DNA of 64,000 nucleotides from Edolisoma coerulescens (taxonomy: Eukaryota > Chordata > Aves > Passeriformes > Campephagidae). The first letter of the stretch is position 1. The number at the start of each line of letters is the position of its first letter. The stretch covers positions 697,920 through 761,919 of the forward strand of contig VWZW01004074.1 of the NCBI GenBank assembly GCA_013397115.1, written 5' to 3'. Positions 12,976-27,300 of the stretch are shown here, one piece after another. The notes under the pieces were generated by a model, which was not told the DNA's origin, did not search any database, and saw nothing but the letters and a program-made list of their open reading frames with translations. The position numbers were made by a program, and so were the translations under genes.

Positions 12976-15126
12976 GTACTGTTTCATTGATGAAGTTTCT
13001 AATACTTAGGCATTTAGTTGATTTGTTTAAAATTATTTTGTATATTTAAAAATGTGGTCTAGGAAGCTGAAGATTTATGAAGAAAAATATGCAATTGAAA
13101 TTTTTGTTGACAGAATATCTACATTCATAAAAAAAAAAAAATCTTACATCTAGTTAGGGTAAAGCCCCTAAGAGGAAGGGATGAAAATGGGATTGTACTC
13201 TAGTCTTCCCTTCATGGAGGATGTAATGCCCTCCTTCACTTCTGAATTTTTATAACTACAGTAAATTGTAATATCCCTAGTTAGCACAGGGATCCCAACT
13301 AGTTTTTATTCTCATCAGGGATCAAATAAAAGACTAAAGCCAAAAAGTGACTACCTTGATTTCAGTATTTCTCAGTTATGGTAGATGAGATGGGAAATGC
13401 TTTTTGTTTTTGTTGGGTTTGTCTTTTTCAATTACAGTACTGGGAAGAACAGCAGCATCATTCTAGTTCCGTGAAGGAATTATTTTCTCATTCATTACAT
13501 TTTTATATATAAGTTACATAATTTGCTATAACCATTCATTTCTCCAACTATATCTTTTTTTAACACTCACAAACAGTAACCAGGTTAATCTCTGAAAACA
13601 CAGGAAATCTCTGGCCCAGCAAGTGGGTTTTACTACTAACTCAAAGGCAGGAGGCCCAGACCCCCAACTCTTCATTTTCTTTTTATCTTAGTATCTCGTG
13701 AGATGCACATTCAGAATTTGTTTGGGTTTTGGGGGTTTTTTTAGGAAAAAGTTAAGAAGTGCAGACAGGTTTGAATAGCCCTTACCAGCTGGTTTGCTAG
13801 GTTTTTGCTAGTGTTGAGCTGCTAGTTGGCTGCGTTTCCGTGGGATTAGTTGTGGGAGAGCCAGGCTATGGAGGGAAATTGAAGCTTGGTATCTCCTTCC
13901 TATGGAGCTGTTGGAACTCAGTCATCATCTCAGCCATTGTCTCTTTCCCAAAAGGGGACAGAGAACACAAAATCAGACCAGCTGGCAATGCTTAGAAATT
14001 GTCTTCAGTATGAAAAACTATAGAAGAAAAACTGTACAAATATGAACAGTTGAATTTTCAGTGTTCCTTTCCAGCCTCCAATGATATTTAGGTACCTGCT
14101 AAGTCTCTTCAGCATTCTGGATATAGCAAAGGGGGAAAGTAATGATGCAGGCTGATCTTCACAAGGGCACTTGAGTTGGGCAAAGTCATCCAAATAATAG
14201 TGGCCCAAACTCTTTAAAATAAGAATTGCACGCGTTTAAATAAAACCTAGTTTTATTCTCTCACCTGTGTTCAGGCACAACAAAGTAAAGTGCGAGTAAG
14301 TAATTGGTAAGAAATGGAATGTTCACACTGAAACTAGTTTAGATTTACCTACTGAATTTACCCTTATAAATATAAGAGAAAGAGGCTGACAAAACTTCTT
14401 CGTAATACAACTACAATTTTGTAAATTTTATCATTCTTGACATGAGAACTTTGGGTACAAGTTATCTTGTGATGCAGTAAGTTTGAGAAAACATAAAACT
14501 TTTTTTTTATTATCATCTTTAACTCCATGTAGTAGTTCATCCCATCAGTCAGGTCAGAGGCTGAGTTGGCCCCAGAGGACCCATTCTTGGAGTCTTCAGC
14601 CCTTTCCCAAGGAGATGGGACCAAGTGCAGTCCAAATCCTCAAGTCCTTCCCTTCCCCTGCCTTGCCAATGGAAGAAATGAAAGGCACAGGGTAAAGGAG
14701 TGGGAAGGACCTCCTTTCACAGAGAGTGGAAGCTGATGATCTTGGGTAGGGATGCAGGGGAGGCATTGAAAATAAGCTGGAAACACTGGCAGGAAGGGAA
14801 ACGCACCTTAGAAATTAATTGTGATTTCAGTGACTGCTGAATTTGAACCACCTTGGTAAAGTGCATAACCTACAAATTCTTTGAGTTGGTGTTGGTATTC
14901 TTTCAGTGTACTCTTATTTAAAAATAAAACCAGTAAATTTTAAAATTATTAGAAAATATTAGGACCATGTGCATTCTTCATGCAGAAAATTCTAAAATTA
15001 CTTTCGTTTGTGGGAGTCCCTTATATTTTAATTATGTGTTGTATGAGCCCGTAATGAGAGGATGACTCACTTTGGGTGTACTGCATTGTACTACTGTGTG
15101 GCAAATGAACCTCTCTCGGTCAATAT

Positions 15127-15151
15127 ACTTGGATATGACTTGGATATGACT
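15127..15151. repeat. short tandem duplication, 11-bp unit
   Basis: ACTTGGATATG occurs twice in a row (15127-15137 and 15138-15148), followed by ACT. Probably a replication slippage product. Confidence 0.85.
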
Positions 15152-15682
15152 CCCCTATTAAAAGGAAACCGTGTAGTATCTATCAAAGGTGGCACACAGG
15201 GGTCTCAGAGTTGAGGTGTGGAGTAGGAAGGGTCAGGAGAGAGGGGAGTATTTGATAGTACTTGACTTCCTTCTAAATTGCGTTTTGTCTGTATGAAGTG
15301 ATAACATTTTCTCTAACATGATATCCTTCTTCAAGTCTTTGTGGTGGTTGCTTAGGCTTTGCAATGAATGGAGATTAAAGGTCATGATTCAGCAGGAATT
15401 ACATAAAAACTTCGTATGAAAGCTATCAGCAATGTCACACAGAATCCTACAATACAGTGATTGCATGGCAGCATTACTAACACTTTCTGACAAGATTTCT
15501 TGCTTTTTGTTCTCTTTTGTATAAATACAAAAAATCGTGTTAGGCACTTCTGAGTAACCATAGGTCATGGGGCTTGTCTATCAAATGTGCTCATTAGCAC
15601 AAAGGCTGCAATTTGTAATATTTTTCTTTTTGTCCACAGTTGGAATGCTTTTTTGGTATAACATTTTAAGTCAAAAGACACT

Positions 15683-15800
15683 GAGGTCATCTAGTCTGCG
15701 CTCCAGTGCATTACAAGTCATTACATTTCATCACTTGCTGCTATATCCTGAGTTAGCTTCAGTTAGCCTAGAGTATTATCACACTCTGGAGACCAAATTT
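15683..15800 (-). repeat. possible ancient CR1-like 3' end, antisense
   Basis: The stretch beginning CTGAGGTCATCTAGTCTGCG resembles the reverse complement of the 3' end of old amniote CR1/L3-type LINEs, which typically read as a GGTCATCTAGTC motif on the opposite strand. The rest is too diverged to align by eye. It may be only chance similarity. Confidence 0.35.
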
Positions 15801-18800
15801 TTGTTTGTCATTTAATGATGAATAGCAGGGAGTTGATTAGAAAAAATATGCTCAGATGAAAATACTTGTTTTGTGTGTCATGTTCTGCATAACATCTTGA
15901 GAGGATGCCATCTGCTTCTGAATAAATAAATAAACTGGATTCCTATTAAAAGAGCTTGCTTGCAGAAAAGCAGCTTATGTTTCAGTCATGTACACATAGC
16001 CTAGCTCTGGTAATGTGCCCTCCAAACACTTCCTTCTGGCAACCTCTGCTCTTCCCACCAAGACCCATGCAGATTGTTATGCCTCCCTGAATGCCTGAGT
16101 GTGCTGACAATGAAAAACTGTGTAGGCTGGTTATTAAAACTTCAGCTGAGGTCATCCTAATAAAGGGCTTGCTTTTGCCATTTGTAATTTCTCCCTTTAG
16201 CCTCCATCTCAGCTGAGGAAGAGACTAGAGGTGGGTTTACATGATTCCGTGGTAGATCTCTGCAGTACAAACTCTAGACTTTCTCTTGCATCTGAAAGCT
16301 CAGTTAGCATAAGGAGCTTGATGAATGCAAGAGAAGTGTGAGGATTTTTTAAATTGCTGTTTCCCCCTTTAACAAAAAAAGGGTTGGGATTGTTTTGTTT
16401 TGTTTTGGTCTTTTTGTGGGGTTTGTTTTTGTTGCAATTGTCTATAGACTAGCATATCACCAGAGAGACTTTTTAATTTTAAATGTGTCAGGCTGAGCTG
16501 TAGTCTGGAAAGATACCTGCAGGGAGATCCAGCATAAATAGATTTTAAGACAGAAGGTCACACAAACACGCTGCATTTTTTTTTTCTTGTGTTGTCTAGG
16601 CTGTGAAGTTCTGCAAAAGTAGGGAAAATTTTAAGGGTCTTCTTCAGTTTCATTCAGTCTATTTTATGCAGCCTCTTTGAAATCTTCATTCTGTACTGCT
16701 TTCTTGAAGAGAAGGAGAAATACAGCCACAGATTTCTATTAGGCAACCTAGCCCAAGCCAGCTATACTTTCCCCCCTATTAAGTACTGTGGTTAAACATT
16801 AAGTGGAAGTGCTTCCCTACACTTGCTTGCTCAATGTCGTTTTTCCTTCTATCTGTCCTGCTTATCACTCCATGGTTTTGGCTGCTTGTTCCTGTCCATA
16901 TCCTTTAATTTGTGATAGCCTATTTAAAGGTACTGAGCACGGGCTGAAACCAGCAGGCAACTGGGCAAAGCAGGATCTTGAAGCTGGCACTGCTGCTTAC
17001 TGAAGCATGCCCTAGTATTTTGAAAAGGTTTACTTTTTTCTTTTTTTCCTCCTAAAAATAGCTGGTAAAGTGGTGGGGAGAGTTACCAAAGCGATAACTC
17101 TGAAGCCCCCTAATTAGCAATCTCTGAGTTGCCCATAACCCTGATGCAATAGACCAATCTAATACCCCCCCATAGGTGCAATCAGTGTCACTAAGCAGCC
17201 TCTTCAAATACTGGCAATATGTAATATATGAACACAGAAACCTCTGAACTCTTACAGTGAGGGAAGGATTGCTTTATATATCAACTAAGCTGATACAGAG
17301 CCTTTTTCATGACAATCTCCTTTAGCCTTTTCCATTCTTTGCATTGGCAGCTGTGTCCCTGTGGATGATAAGAACGAAGCTACCTGACTTAAACCTTTGC
17401 CTCAGATGAGAAGTTCATAATTCAGACAGAGCAAAATGTGGGCTGGGCTATTAGTCTGTATGACTGTTTTGAACTGATGAAGGAAGTTGCTTTTTGACTT
17501 CATTTAGAATAATGTGGCAGCAGGTTTTAGAGAGATAGAGGCTAAACAAATTTTTAAAATGCAGTATTTAACAGGTAAATATGTCTCTGTTCTTTACTCA
17601 GCTCTATAATAATTACCAAGATCTAGCAGTTAGTCCAATGAACAGGATATATTGGGTTGTATTTGGTTATTGAAAATAATTATGTGATTCAGTCTTGTGC
17701 CTGAAGTTCTTGGAATTTTTCTTTTTCTTTTCATCATATGTTTTGATATCCTTGTGAAGGTTGTTCAGGGCTTGTTTAAAATATTTGCAAGGATGGAAAT
17801 GCCAGGCCATTTGTGAACACTAGTTCCAGTGCTTGACTTACCTCTTTGTGAACTCTTTTTTAAACATAATGTCAGCATTTCACTGGTTACAACTTTCCAT
17901 GGCCCCCAAGTACTGTAATGTGCACCTCCAAGAATAATCTGGTTGTGCTTCTGCAGTGCTGGATGCTAGGTAGTTAAATACAGCATGACCATCAGCTCTC
18001 ATTAAGTGCTTTTTTCTAATGTGTCATGCCATCGTACATAAACTGCAGGAACCAAAATCTGAATAGTTTTTACTTGTTAACTTTCAGCATTGGAAGTCTG
18101 ATTTCGGAGTGAAAAGAGGGACTTAGTTCTGACAATCTCCCATCTACCTCAGCAAATAGTCAAATTGAGCTTGTAAACTATATTCAGACCTTATTAAGTG
18201 TTAGTCATGCTTGAATCATTTAATTATTTGGACATGTAGCCTTCCAGTCTGTGTTACAAATTTGGAGAATTTGAGAGATCAGTTAGGACTTTTCAAGTAG
18301 ATGTTGTTACCAGGTGGGAATTCTGTGGTGTATGTTCTAGAGTAGGTTTAAATCTCTTAGGGAGTTAATGCCCATATTGGCTCTGTCTTTAGTGGTGCTG
18401 ATTTCTACCAGTAGCTTCAAACTAGCAAGATGGTATCTGTTTATAGTAAGCCTGTTTCTCCAACATGTTTTCTCCAGTTGGAAATACCAAACATCTTAAG
18501 AGCTGTGTAGAACAACATGTCACTGAAGCAATAAATATTGGCCTTCGTTCAAAATACGATAGCATTGAAACTGGAACTATGCATGAGGAAAGCAGAATTT
18601 ATTTTTAAACCTCAGGGATTTTGTTAGGGCTACAGCTTGGACTAAAGGGAGATGCTGATCATCTTAGTCCATTCTTGTACTAAGGCAGAATTGAGCATTT
18701 GTTTTCCCCAACAGAGGTTGTATGATCTGTTCCTAAAATATATCTGTAATGGGAATTAAACCATCTCTAACTCTTCTTTCGTACTGCTTTTATTTGAAAA

Positions 18801-21800
18801 GTCCACTTCTTTTCTTTCCCCAGTATATTCTAATAGGTACAGGTCCAGCCAATGCCATTCAGTAGTGGTTCTTCCAATGAACAATTAATATCTGACTTGC
18901 ACATGCTGTAGAACAGCTGTTAGATCTCCATACTTACTTCTTATGTACTATAAGGACCCTGTTCTGTTAATCTTTCCTCTTACGTATTGTTTTTAAATCT
19001 CTTGACTTCGTTGATCAGCCATTAACAGTCCAAAGTATGTCTTTTTGCGTACATTTCTCAAAACTGGATTGTTTCAGCATATACTTAGTAGAATATATAA
19101 TTTGCACATGTGAATTTCCTTATCAATGTGCCTCTGAACTGGGTGTTGCCTTCTTTTATATATTAACGTTGTTAATGGGTATAGACTTCATGATTGATTA
19201 CATAACGCAATAAACTTTCCTATGTTCTGCTCCATAGTCTGTTATTCCATATTTTTAATGCATGTGTTATTTTAATTCCATACAAATAAAAATTCTCTTT
19301 TCAAGCTGTCTTCCAAATTCAGCAATATAATTTAGAAATGTGATTCTCTCCTTCTAAGCATTTGCAGTTCATTTCATGAGTATAGTTTCTCTTCTATTAT
19401 CGAAGTCTTGATTAAAAAGTACTGACTAGAATTGGGCCCAAGGCAGACCTTTGACTTGAAAAGTAATTTTAGTTCGATAGTGTGTGAATTTCTTCATATA
19501 TTTTTCAATTATTCATATACCTTGCTTCTCTCATCTTCCATTGGTTGTTACCCTTAGAGAATAATTCCTTGTTTTGCCACCAGTCTCAAAAAACATCTGT
19601 TCTCTTTTCTTTCCTCTTTACCTCTTATCAGTAGGTTTTTTATTTGGGTTCAAGCAACCTGTAGAGGTTGATTGCAGGTGTGTGGGGTGGTTGTGCGGTG
19701 GTGGTTTTGTGTTGTGGTTTTTTGTGGGGTGAAGATTCTGTCTTTTCAAAATTGGGTGGCCAAAAGTAGGAGCCAAAATGTTACTGAAAAAGTAACAGCA
19801 GTGGTCCAAATGTATTTACAGGGAGAAACATAATACTTCAATTGGGGAGGGGCTGCATCAGTGTTGCCCCCCCCGTCAATTCCTATAACCAGTGGCCCAG
19901 TGACCCTCCTGATCTGTCACAGCACAGCTTTTTGGCAAGGCTTGTCTCATCCAGCAGCTATGACCTTCTGAGATTTCATAACCTTGTTTTGCTGTTTCTC
20001 AAACTTAGGGATGACATTAGCACCTGTGAGACTTTCTAGAGTCTGAAGACTTCCTAATTTTATCCTTGTAAAGCTAAAAAGGTGCTACAGACAACTCGCA
20101 CTGTTTGCAGCGCAGCTTAATACCTTATTTGCAAGGTATTCAATTCTTCTTTTCCCTCAGTGAGTTTCCCAGATTATGGTTATGGTTTTTTGACTGGCAC
20201 CAGAAAGGCCCAGCATTTTGCTGTCTCCATGCAGGACTGGGCTGTGCTCACTGCCCTACCTTTCTCCTCTGTAGAAGGGAGTAGCCTTGTGGCGTACTTT
20301 GAAGTTGTGACCCACTCTCTCCCTCCCTCTGCATGACCTCTGGCTGATGGCAGCCCCCTGAACTGCCCCACATAAGGTTTGTCCATCCCACTATCAAGCG
20401 CAACCTTGGGCTGCTTTAATTTATGTGTAAATTTTGATCAAGTTTAAATTGAAGTGTGTGCTGTTCCTGAATCAGTTGAAAATTCTACATGTTTTGCCTA
20501 TCAGATTTTAAAGATCACCCTGGTTTTAAAGATTAGAAGCCTAAGATCTGTCACTGTCTTTGCTATGCATTGCTTGCTCAGTCTGGTCAGGTGATGTTGT
20601 TTGCAGATATTTGCTGCATGCAGCAAATTCACTTCTTTCTTACTTTTACAATTCTTTTTCTCCATACATACAATTCCCAGTGTTTGTTGTGCACTGACTC
20701 TTTTATTGCACAGTGACCTGCAGTTTCAGTAGTTGACACTGCTGAATCAGTGCACTTTCTGTTTCATTTTTATCTCCAGACTTTCCCAAAAACTATGCAC
20801 TACGTTTGAATAATCTGAGTTTTATGCTTCTTCCTCTTCATACTACAGTGACAATTCTTTCTTTTCCCACGTATTTCCCAGTGATCCTCGTCCTTTCTTT
20901 TAAAACGGTGCCATAGTTATTTTAGTCTCTTTTTCCCTGTGAAGGTAAATCATTTATAGATCACTTGGACTCTAAATATGTGAACTAGTAGCCTTGTTAC
21001 TAGGCCTCAGCTCATTTCTCATTCATATTAAGGCTGTTATTCAGAGCGTAGGGGGAAATACACATTCTCAGAAAACTACACAGATTTATATAATACTAGA
21101 ATATGTACTGAAAGAATGACTTTCCACATTAATTTTATCACTCCTAGCTTGACGTAATACAAGAAAGTCATCTTCTAGTTCCATTTTGTTTGCTAGCTGT
21201 ACAGAATTATGGAAATTTTTTTTTGGTCAAACAAATGCCTAGTTAAGATTTAAAAAGAAAAAACAAAACATAATGAGTGAGGTCACTAATTATAAACTGG
21301 CAGAGCTTCAGTTAAGTGAATTCTGCTAAGAACTTTTCCTGTCTGGGCTCTGGCTTCCTGTCTCAGGCTTAAAGAAACAGCATGTGTATTCTAAAAACCC
21401 ACTTGTCCTTGTGCCATGCATGCTTTTCACTTTAAGACTGTTAAAATGATTTTTTGGACCTATTTACTGCCATAAGCAGCAAAGCATTACCTGAGACTTT
21501 CCTGAAAACCTTTGACTCTCTCTGGTTTTAAACATATTCTAGAAAGTTGTCAAATCTAGCCTGTGTTGGGTTTTTCTTGTTTGCAAGGTAAATATGACAT
21601 CAGGCTTTTTAAGAACCAACTTCACGGGGTCACCGCTCAGATTGATTAGAATACTTAATTGTTAAATTTAAAGGAAAATTTTCTGTGCTTTATAAAAACA
21701 GTAGTAGGTTTTGTCCTTTATTTTTTCTTTTCATCAAGATACCAGTAAAGACCAAGTGTTTGACAAATAAAAATGCGTGTCTCAAAATTTAAATACACTC

Positions 21801-22489
21801 TGGAGTTTATGGGCTATCACAGGATGTTTACAAGGATCTTTATAGTTCTGTAAGAGGTAACAGTTTGCTTAAAGAAAGAGGCAAAATACCCTCAAGAGAA
21901 ATATACTTCCTAAGAGGTAGTAGTCCAGAAGGTTTGGAGTGTAGAGTGATACTTTTGACACTGGACAGTGACAGAAGAGGTAACCTGGCTCACTGTGCAA
22001 ATGAGAAAATTGTCTTTGTTTACAGGCTGACCAGAAATACTTAATTTAGGGCCTCTTGTGGTTGCATCCAACTGCAGGTTTGCTTTTGCTTTTGTCAGCA
22101 GCAAATCTGAACTACTGCCATGTGAAGGCTGCAGCGGGGTAGCTTCCTTCTAGTGCACCTGAGAGGGGAGTGGCATAACAGAATTCTTAAATGTGGATTT
22201 TCTGAGGTGAAATATTTGTATATTTATTTGATAGTGCAATTTGTGGTGATGTGTACACATGCCAGTAGAAATATATTTGAGATGACATGGAAAATGAATT
22301 TAATTGTGTCTAACATTCAATGTGTCTAATATTACCTGCCCCATGAAATTCCATAAACTGATGCCCAGTTCTGGAATGACTGCTTCAGAGACTCCTGCCT
22401 TGTAAATTCACAGAACAGGATGGCTACTGATGTAATATATATCCAAGCTAATTGGGAGCTTTTGTGGTCTAGAGGTAATAATACAGGTA

Positions 22490-23456
22490 GAATCCTGTAG
22501 GAGGCCTGTAGTCAGTGGTGTTCCCCAGGGAGCAGTACTGGGTGCAGTCTTACCCAACTTGTTTGTGAATGACCTGGCTGAAGGGATGGAATGTACCCTC
22601 AGTAACTGTCCTGACAAAACTGGGGGGAGTGGCTGACACACCTGAAGGCTGTTCTGCCATTCAGCAGGATCTTGATAGGCTGGAGAGTTGGGCAGAGAGA
22701 AACCTAATGAGGTTCAACAAGGGTAAGTGCAGGGTCTTCGACCTGGGGAGGAATAGCTCCAAGTACCAGCACAGGCTGGGGGCTGACCACCTCAGGAGCA
22801 GCTCTGTGGAGAAAGACCTGGGAGTCTTGGTAGGTGACAAGTTGACCATGAGCCAGCAGTGTGTCCTTGTGGCCAGGAGGGCCAATGTTATCCTGGGGTG
22901 CATCAGGAAGTGTGTGGCCCGCAGGTAAAGGGAGGTGATTGTTCCTCCCCCTCTACTTGGCCCTCGTGAGGCTACGTCCGGAGTGCTGTGTCCATTTCTG
23001 GGCTCCTCTGTGAGGGAAAGACAAGGAGCTGCTGGAGGGGGTCTAATGGACGGCCACAAAGATGAGTTGGGGTCTGGAGCATCTCTTATGAGGAGAGACT
23101 GTGGGAGCTGGGCCTGCGTAGTCTGGAGAAGGGAAGACTGAGAGATCTCAATAATGTATATAAATATCTAAGAGGTGGGTGGGTGTCAACGGGATGGTGC
23201 CAGACTCTTTTCAGTGGTGGCCATAAACTAAAACACAAGAAGATCCACCTCAACATGAGGAAGAACTTCTTTACATTGAGGATGGCAGAGCACTGGAACA
23301 GGCTGCCCAGGGAGGTCATCGAGTCTCTTTCTCTGGAGGCATTCCAAACCCACCTAATGTGTTCCTACGTAACCTGCTCAAGGTGACCCTGCCTTGGCAG
23401 GGAGGTTGGACTCAATGATCTCCAGAGGTTCCTTCCAAATGTAATGATTCTGTGAA
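22490..23456 (+). mobile_element. CR1 LINE 3' fragment
   Basis: The fragment starts inside the reverse transcriptase (a VSGVPQGAVLGA-like motif around 22505-22550). It continues through a GVADTPEGCSAIQQDLDRLE-like segment (22628-22685), the SSSVEKDLGVLV segment (22797-22832) and a KIHLNMRKNFFTLRMAEHWN-like segment (23240-23300). It ends with GATCTCCAGAGGTTCCTTCC and an ATGATTCTGTGA tail. The conserved alanine-aspartate-aspartate catalytic site just before the DKTG stretch is replaced by a short deletion and changes, and frameshifts follow. Inactive copy, sense to CDYL, within its presumed intron. Confidence 0.95.
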
Positions 23457-24300
23457 TAGATAATAAGGGGGTGTGTGTTATTATATCTCAGTTAAATGAA
23501 ATATGCTTCAAGCAACATTGTTTGGTTTTTATTGTCAGTATAATAGGCTTTTGCCCACAAAATTTACTGGGCAGGCTATAGAATCAAGTGTTTGGGGTTT
23601 TTTTGCCTAACTTAGGGAGAATTCAAGTTCCATTGCCTAAGTCTGCTGCTCTGAATTAATAACATGAGTAAATCTAAAAGGTAATAATCCCCATATCTCT
23701 ACTGTAAATTTAAGACTCTATATAAATTTGATAAATTTGGTGAGGTATTTTGTTATTTTGTTGAGACTTTTTTTGTTTGGGTTTTTTTTTTTTTGCATGT
23801 TACTAAAGGTCGGGATAATAAGATATCCTGAGGCTGTGTCTGTTAAGTATATAGAAAATCCCTACTTCTCAGCTATTCTGTTGTCGGTCATGCGAGGGAT
23901 CTAAGATCAGCATGAAGTCATTAAGAAAGCTGTTTAGGTTGGTTGTAAGTGCTACAAAAGTATCAGGCTGATCTAAATCCCTAAGTTTTATAAAGACAGT
24001 TAATATGCTGTGAAGAGTAATTTCATTCATGGATATGAAGGGCATTTGCTGCCTCTTCTGTTTCTTTTAGTTTTCTCATGATTTTTCTCAGGTGATTATT
24101 GAAAAATTCAGTCTGGTAAGAGAAAGGCTCAATAGCAAATCATTGAATGATTTGTGACCTACAAAACTAAGAGTGTTTCAAAAAGGAGAAAAAGAGATTT
24201 TGTCCACTATTTTTTGAGAGAATCTCCTCATCAGGCTTTCCCATTACATTTCTTAGATTACTTTTCTGGGCCTTGTTTCAGTACAGAATATAAATAAAAT

Positions 24301-24331
24301 AGATGGCTCCAGCTGGGAGGTGGAGCCATCT
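24301..24331. repeat. perfect inverted repeat, 11-bp arms, 9-nt loop
   Basis: AGATGGCTCCA (24301-24311) and its exact complement TGGAGCCATCT (24321-24331) flank the loop GCTGGGAGG. Unlike most inverted repeats in this window, the stem is about half GC, so it would be a stable short hairpin if transcribed in the CDYL pre-mRNA. It is too short for a canonical microRNA precursor. Confidence 0.9.
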
Positions 24332-27300
24332 TGTTTACCTTACAGAATGTAAAGTTAACAATTTTATAAACTTCTTCCGGTAACCTGCAGTAATTAATTG
24401 TAGCATTCCTGAGATTTCAATTTTTGGCTTAAAATAAGTAAATGCCAAGGACATAGTACTCTTTCAGTATCACATAGCCTGTCTTATGTTATGGATCATG
24501 TGGGTATGCTCTTTCTTACAGAGATTTTTTGCTCATTTCCAGTAGGATTTTTCATTAAGGTCACTGGCATGTGTGATTTTTCTCATAATTACAGTTGCAT
24601 ACTTCTGATAGTTAATTGCTTTATAGTGCAGGTAGTTTACCATACTCTGATCTTTCCATGAAAGAGCAAATATTTCTTCAAAGTTCTATTTTGTATTTTT
24701 AATAAAAAGTTGAATTTTACTTGTGAAGATGTGGATGTGTTTTAGGGGGCTTTTGGAGCACCTCTGTCTCTTTTTTCATTTAAAGTGAGTTTATTCTTTT
24801 ACAGTAGAGGCAAATACTATGACACTGTTCTATGTTTGTTGCTACCCAAACAAAAAAAAAATTATCTGATACCTCAGAACTAAGTTGAGAGTTATGCTTT
24901 TTATTTGTCTATGTGTTATCTTCACTTTTTCTGCCCTCCTGTTTTAGCTTTTCAATACAATCCCCATAGCGTGGGTTTGGGTTTTGATGCTAATAGGTTT
25001 CTCTTGGGGTTTTGGTCCATGTTTTTGGTCCTTACTGTGTAACAGTTTTTCACTTGCTGTGAGGTGAAAAGTCATAGGGAATGGTAGTGGGATGGAAATG
25101 AAACCTGCAGAGAATGTTACTCTTTGATTTCCAGATTACTTGAAAGGATTTAAGCAGTAAAAATCTGAAAGACAGCAAGGAACGCTATATAAGAGTGCCA
25201 TAGGCTTCACTGAGTGCAAATTTCTGTACAACATTTCCTACTTTGAAAGCTTATTCCCTCAGACCTGCCTAAGTTTCCTGAGCAGAAGACATTGTGCTTC
25301 ATCTGATGCTTGCTGTTCCTCAGCCCCCTTTTTCTGGCAGTCAGTTTTATCATGAAGGCCTACAGAAGGATGTTCTTTGTTTTGTCTTGGTTCCATCTTT
25401 AAAATATTTAGATTTCTGTAGGATGTCAATATTTGTGGTTGGTTTATATTTGTTTTTTTGCTCTTGCAACCATTGTTAGACATTTTAAATTGTGAAACAG
25501 ATGAACAGCTAAAACACAAATATTTTAAAGTTTGGAGGGTATTTATTTTCTTTGTCTGTGTATCTTTCTCCCAAAACATCGTACATTGTTACAAACCAAA
25601 GGAATTCCATAGACAAACACTGTTTTACCAGATGGGTTTGCCTGAAATACCCAGGATTCTGTTACATTCATTTTATTGCAGTTGTTACCAGCACAGCAGA
25701 AGTAATATTCTGTCCTCCACTATTGTAGTGGTTAGGACTTTCCTAACCTTGGTGCTGCTGTAATGTTGCTATTCTTACCCTCTCATGAGGTTATGGTCTG
25801 GCAAGTGTATTTCAAGTTGCACTGGCCTTTTTTGCTCTAAATCTCATGTATGTGTTCATGGACTACTCTTAAATGTTTTATTTGTTTTATTTATTTATGA
25901 AACTTCAGCACTTGGAACTTTAAACAGATATGTGAATACTCAATTTGAATGACTGATTTTCAAAATATATCAAGTTTGGGATGAATGTATATATGCTGAA
26001 AAATGTCTGTGTGTTTCTTATTGTTTACATTTGATTAATGCCACTTTTGCTGTTTTATAGTAGTACTTACAAATGCATACTTTGTCATATTTTGTGAAAG
26101 AAAATACATCTTTAAGTGGTCATATTGTTAAATTAACCAAGAAATGAGTCTTTACAAAGAGATAACAGCTATTTTTGAAATATAGGTTATAGATGTAAAT
26201 TAGACGAGACAATGTTAAATTACTTTAATGAAGTTTAATACTAAAATCCACATAGTAAAAGAACCAATTACACTGGCAAAAAAACCTCTACAGAAACTGA
26301 ATTTAACCATAATTGATTCTTTTGAGTCATAAATACAGCTTTGCTAAGCAGATGAGAAGGAACACTTTTCAGTGCAAATTAGCATCTCTTAGTATGATAG
26401 ATGAAGGAATATCTTTTCCAGGAAGAAACTTTTATAACCAAAAAAAAAGGCTTACAAAGAACTTTGTGTCTGTGTGTGTATGTTCACACAGGCTAACTTT
26501 CAATGCAATGTCTGATGTTAGTTTTTCATTGCAAGTGTAACGGAGTCATTGCTACACGTCACATTTGTTGGGGCTGGATTTGTTCTTAGCCATCTTACTT
26601 TTGCAGTATTTAAACTTTGTGAAAGTGCTGAAACTTTATTGGCTTGAGTTTTTTGCCTTTTGAAAAGAGGAGGGCCAAAAACCTCAAGCTCTTTACCTAT
26701 TTTCCAAACTTAAATTACTAGAGAGTAAAGGAAAGGAAAGGAAAATGTCACTAGCAGAAAGTTCTGTAGTAAGTATTGGGCTTGCATCAGAGGAAATTAC
26801 ATGGTAGAAATGTCTGGGATGTCAGGAATTCCCATATCCTGAGAATGTCTTGTGTTGCTCTGCAGTTTGCTTTCTGATTATCTTTGCTGTCAAAGGCAGT
26901 GCAGCTGATAATCCGCTCCTCACACAAGCCTTTGTGCAATGATTTGCAATTTAACAGAGCTTTGACCTGTGTGTCAGAGATGTGCTTTTGCTATCATGTT
27001 ATAATCCGTTCAGACTTGGCCACCTTTTAAGTCTTTCTAAAATGTTTGGCTGTGTGCACACTCGGCAAAACCCTCTTCGTTTTTTATCCATTACGTTGCC
27101 TACACTGAACACAGTCTGGCTTGGAAGTGAATGTAACGATGCCTGCAGATGTTTCCTACTAACATGATGCTAACAGCAGAGGAAGCAGTCTCCTTTTCAG
27201 TGAACAGATCTCCTCAGCATAGAAATAGACATCCTTAAAAAGATGTGGTTTTTTGTTTGTTTTGTGGGTGTTTTTTGTTTGGCTTTGAAGTGACTGAGTT

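Noticed and set aside
22661..23059. 132-codon - strand open frame
   Set aside because: Antisense shadow of the CR1 at 22490-23456.
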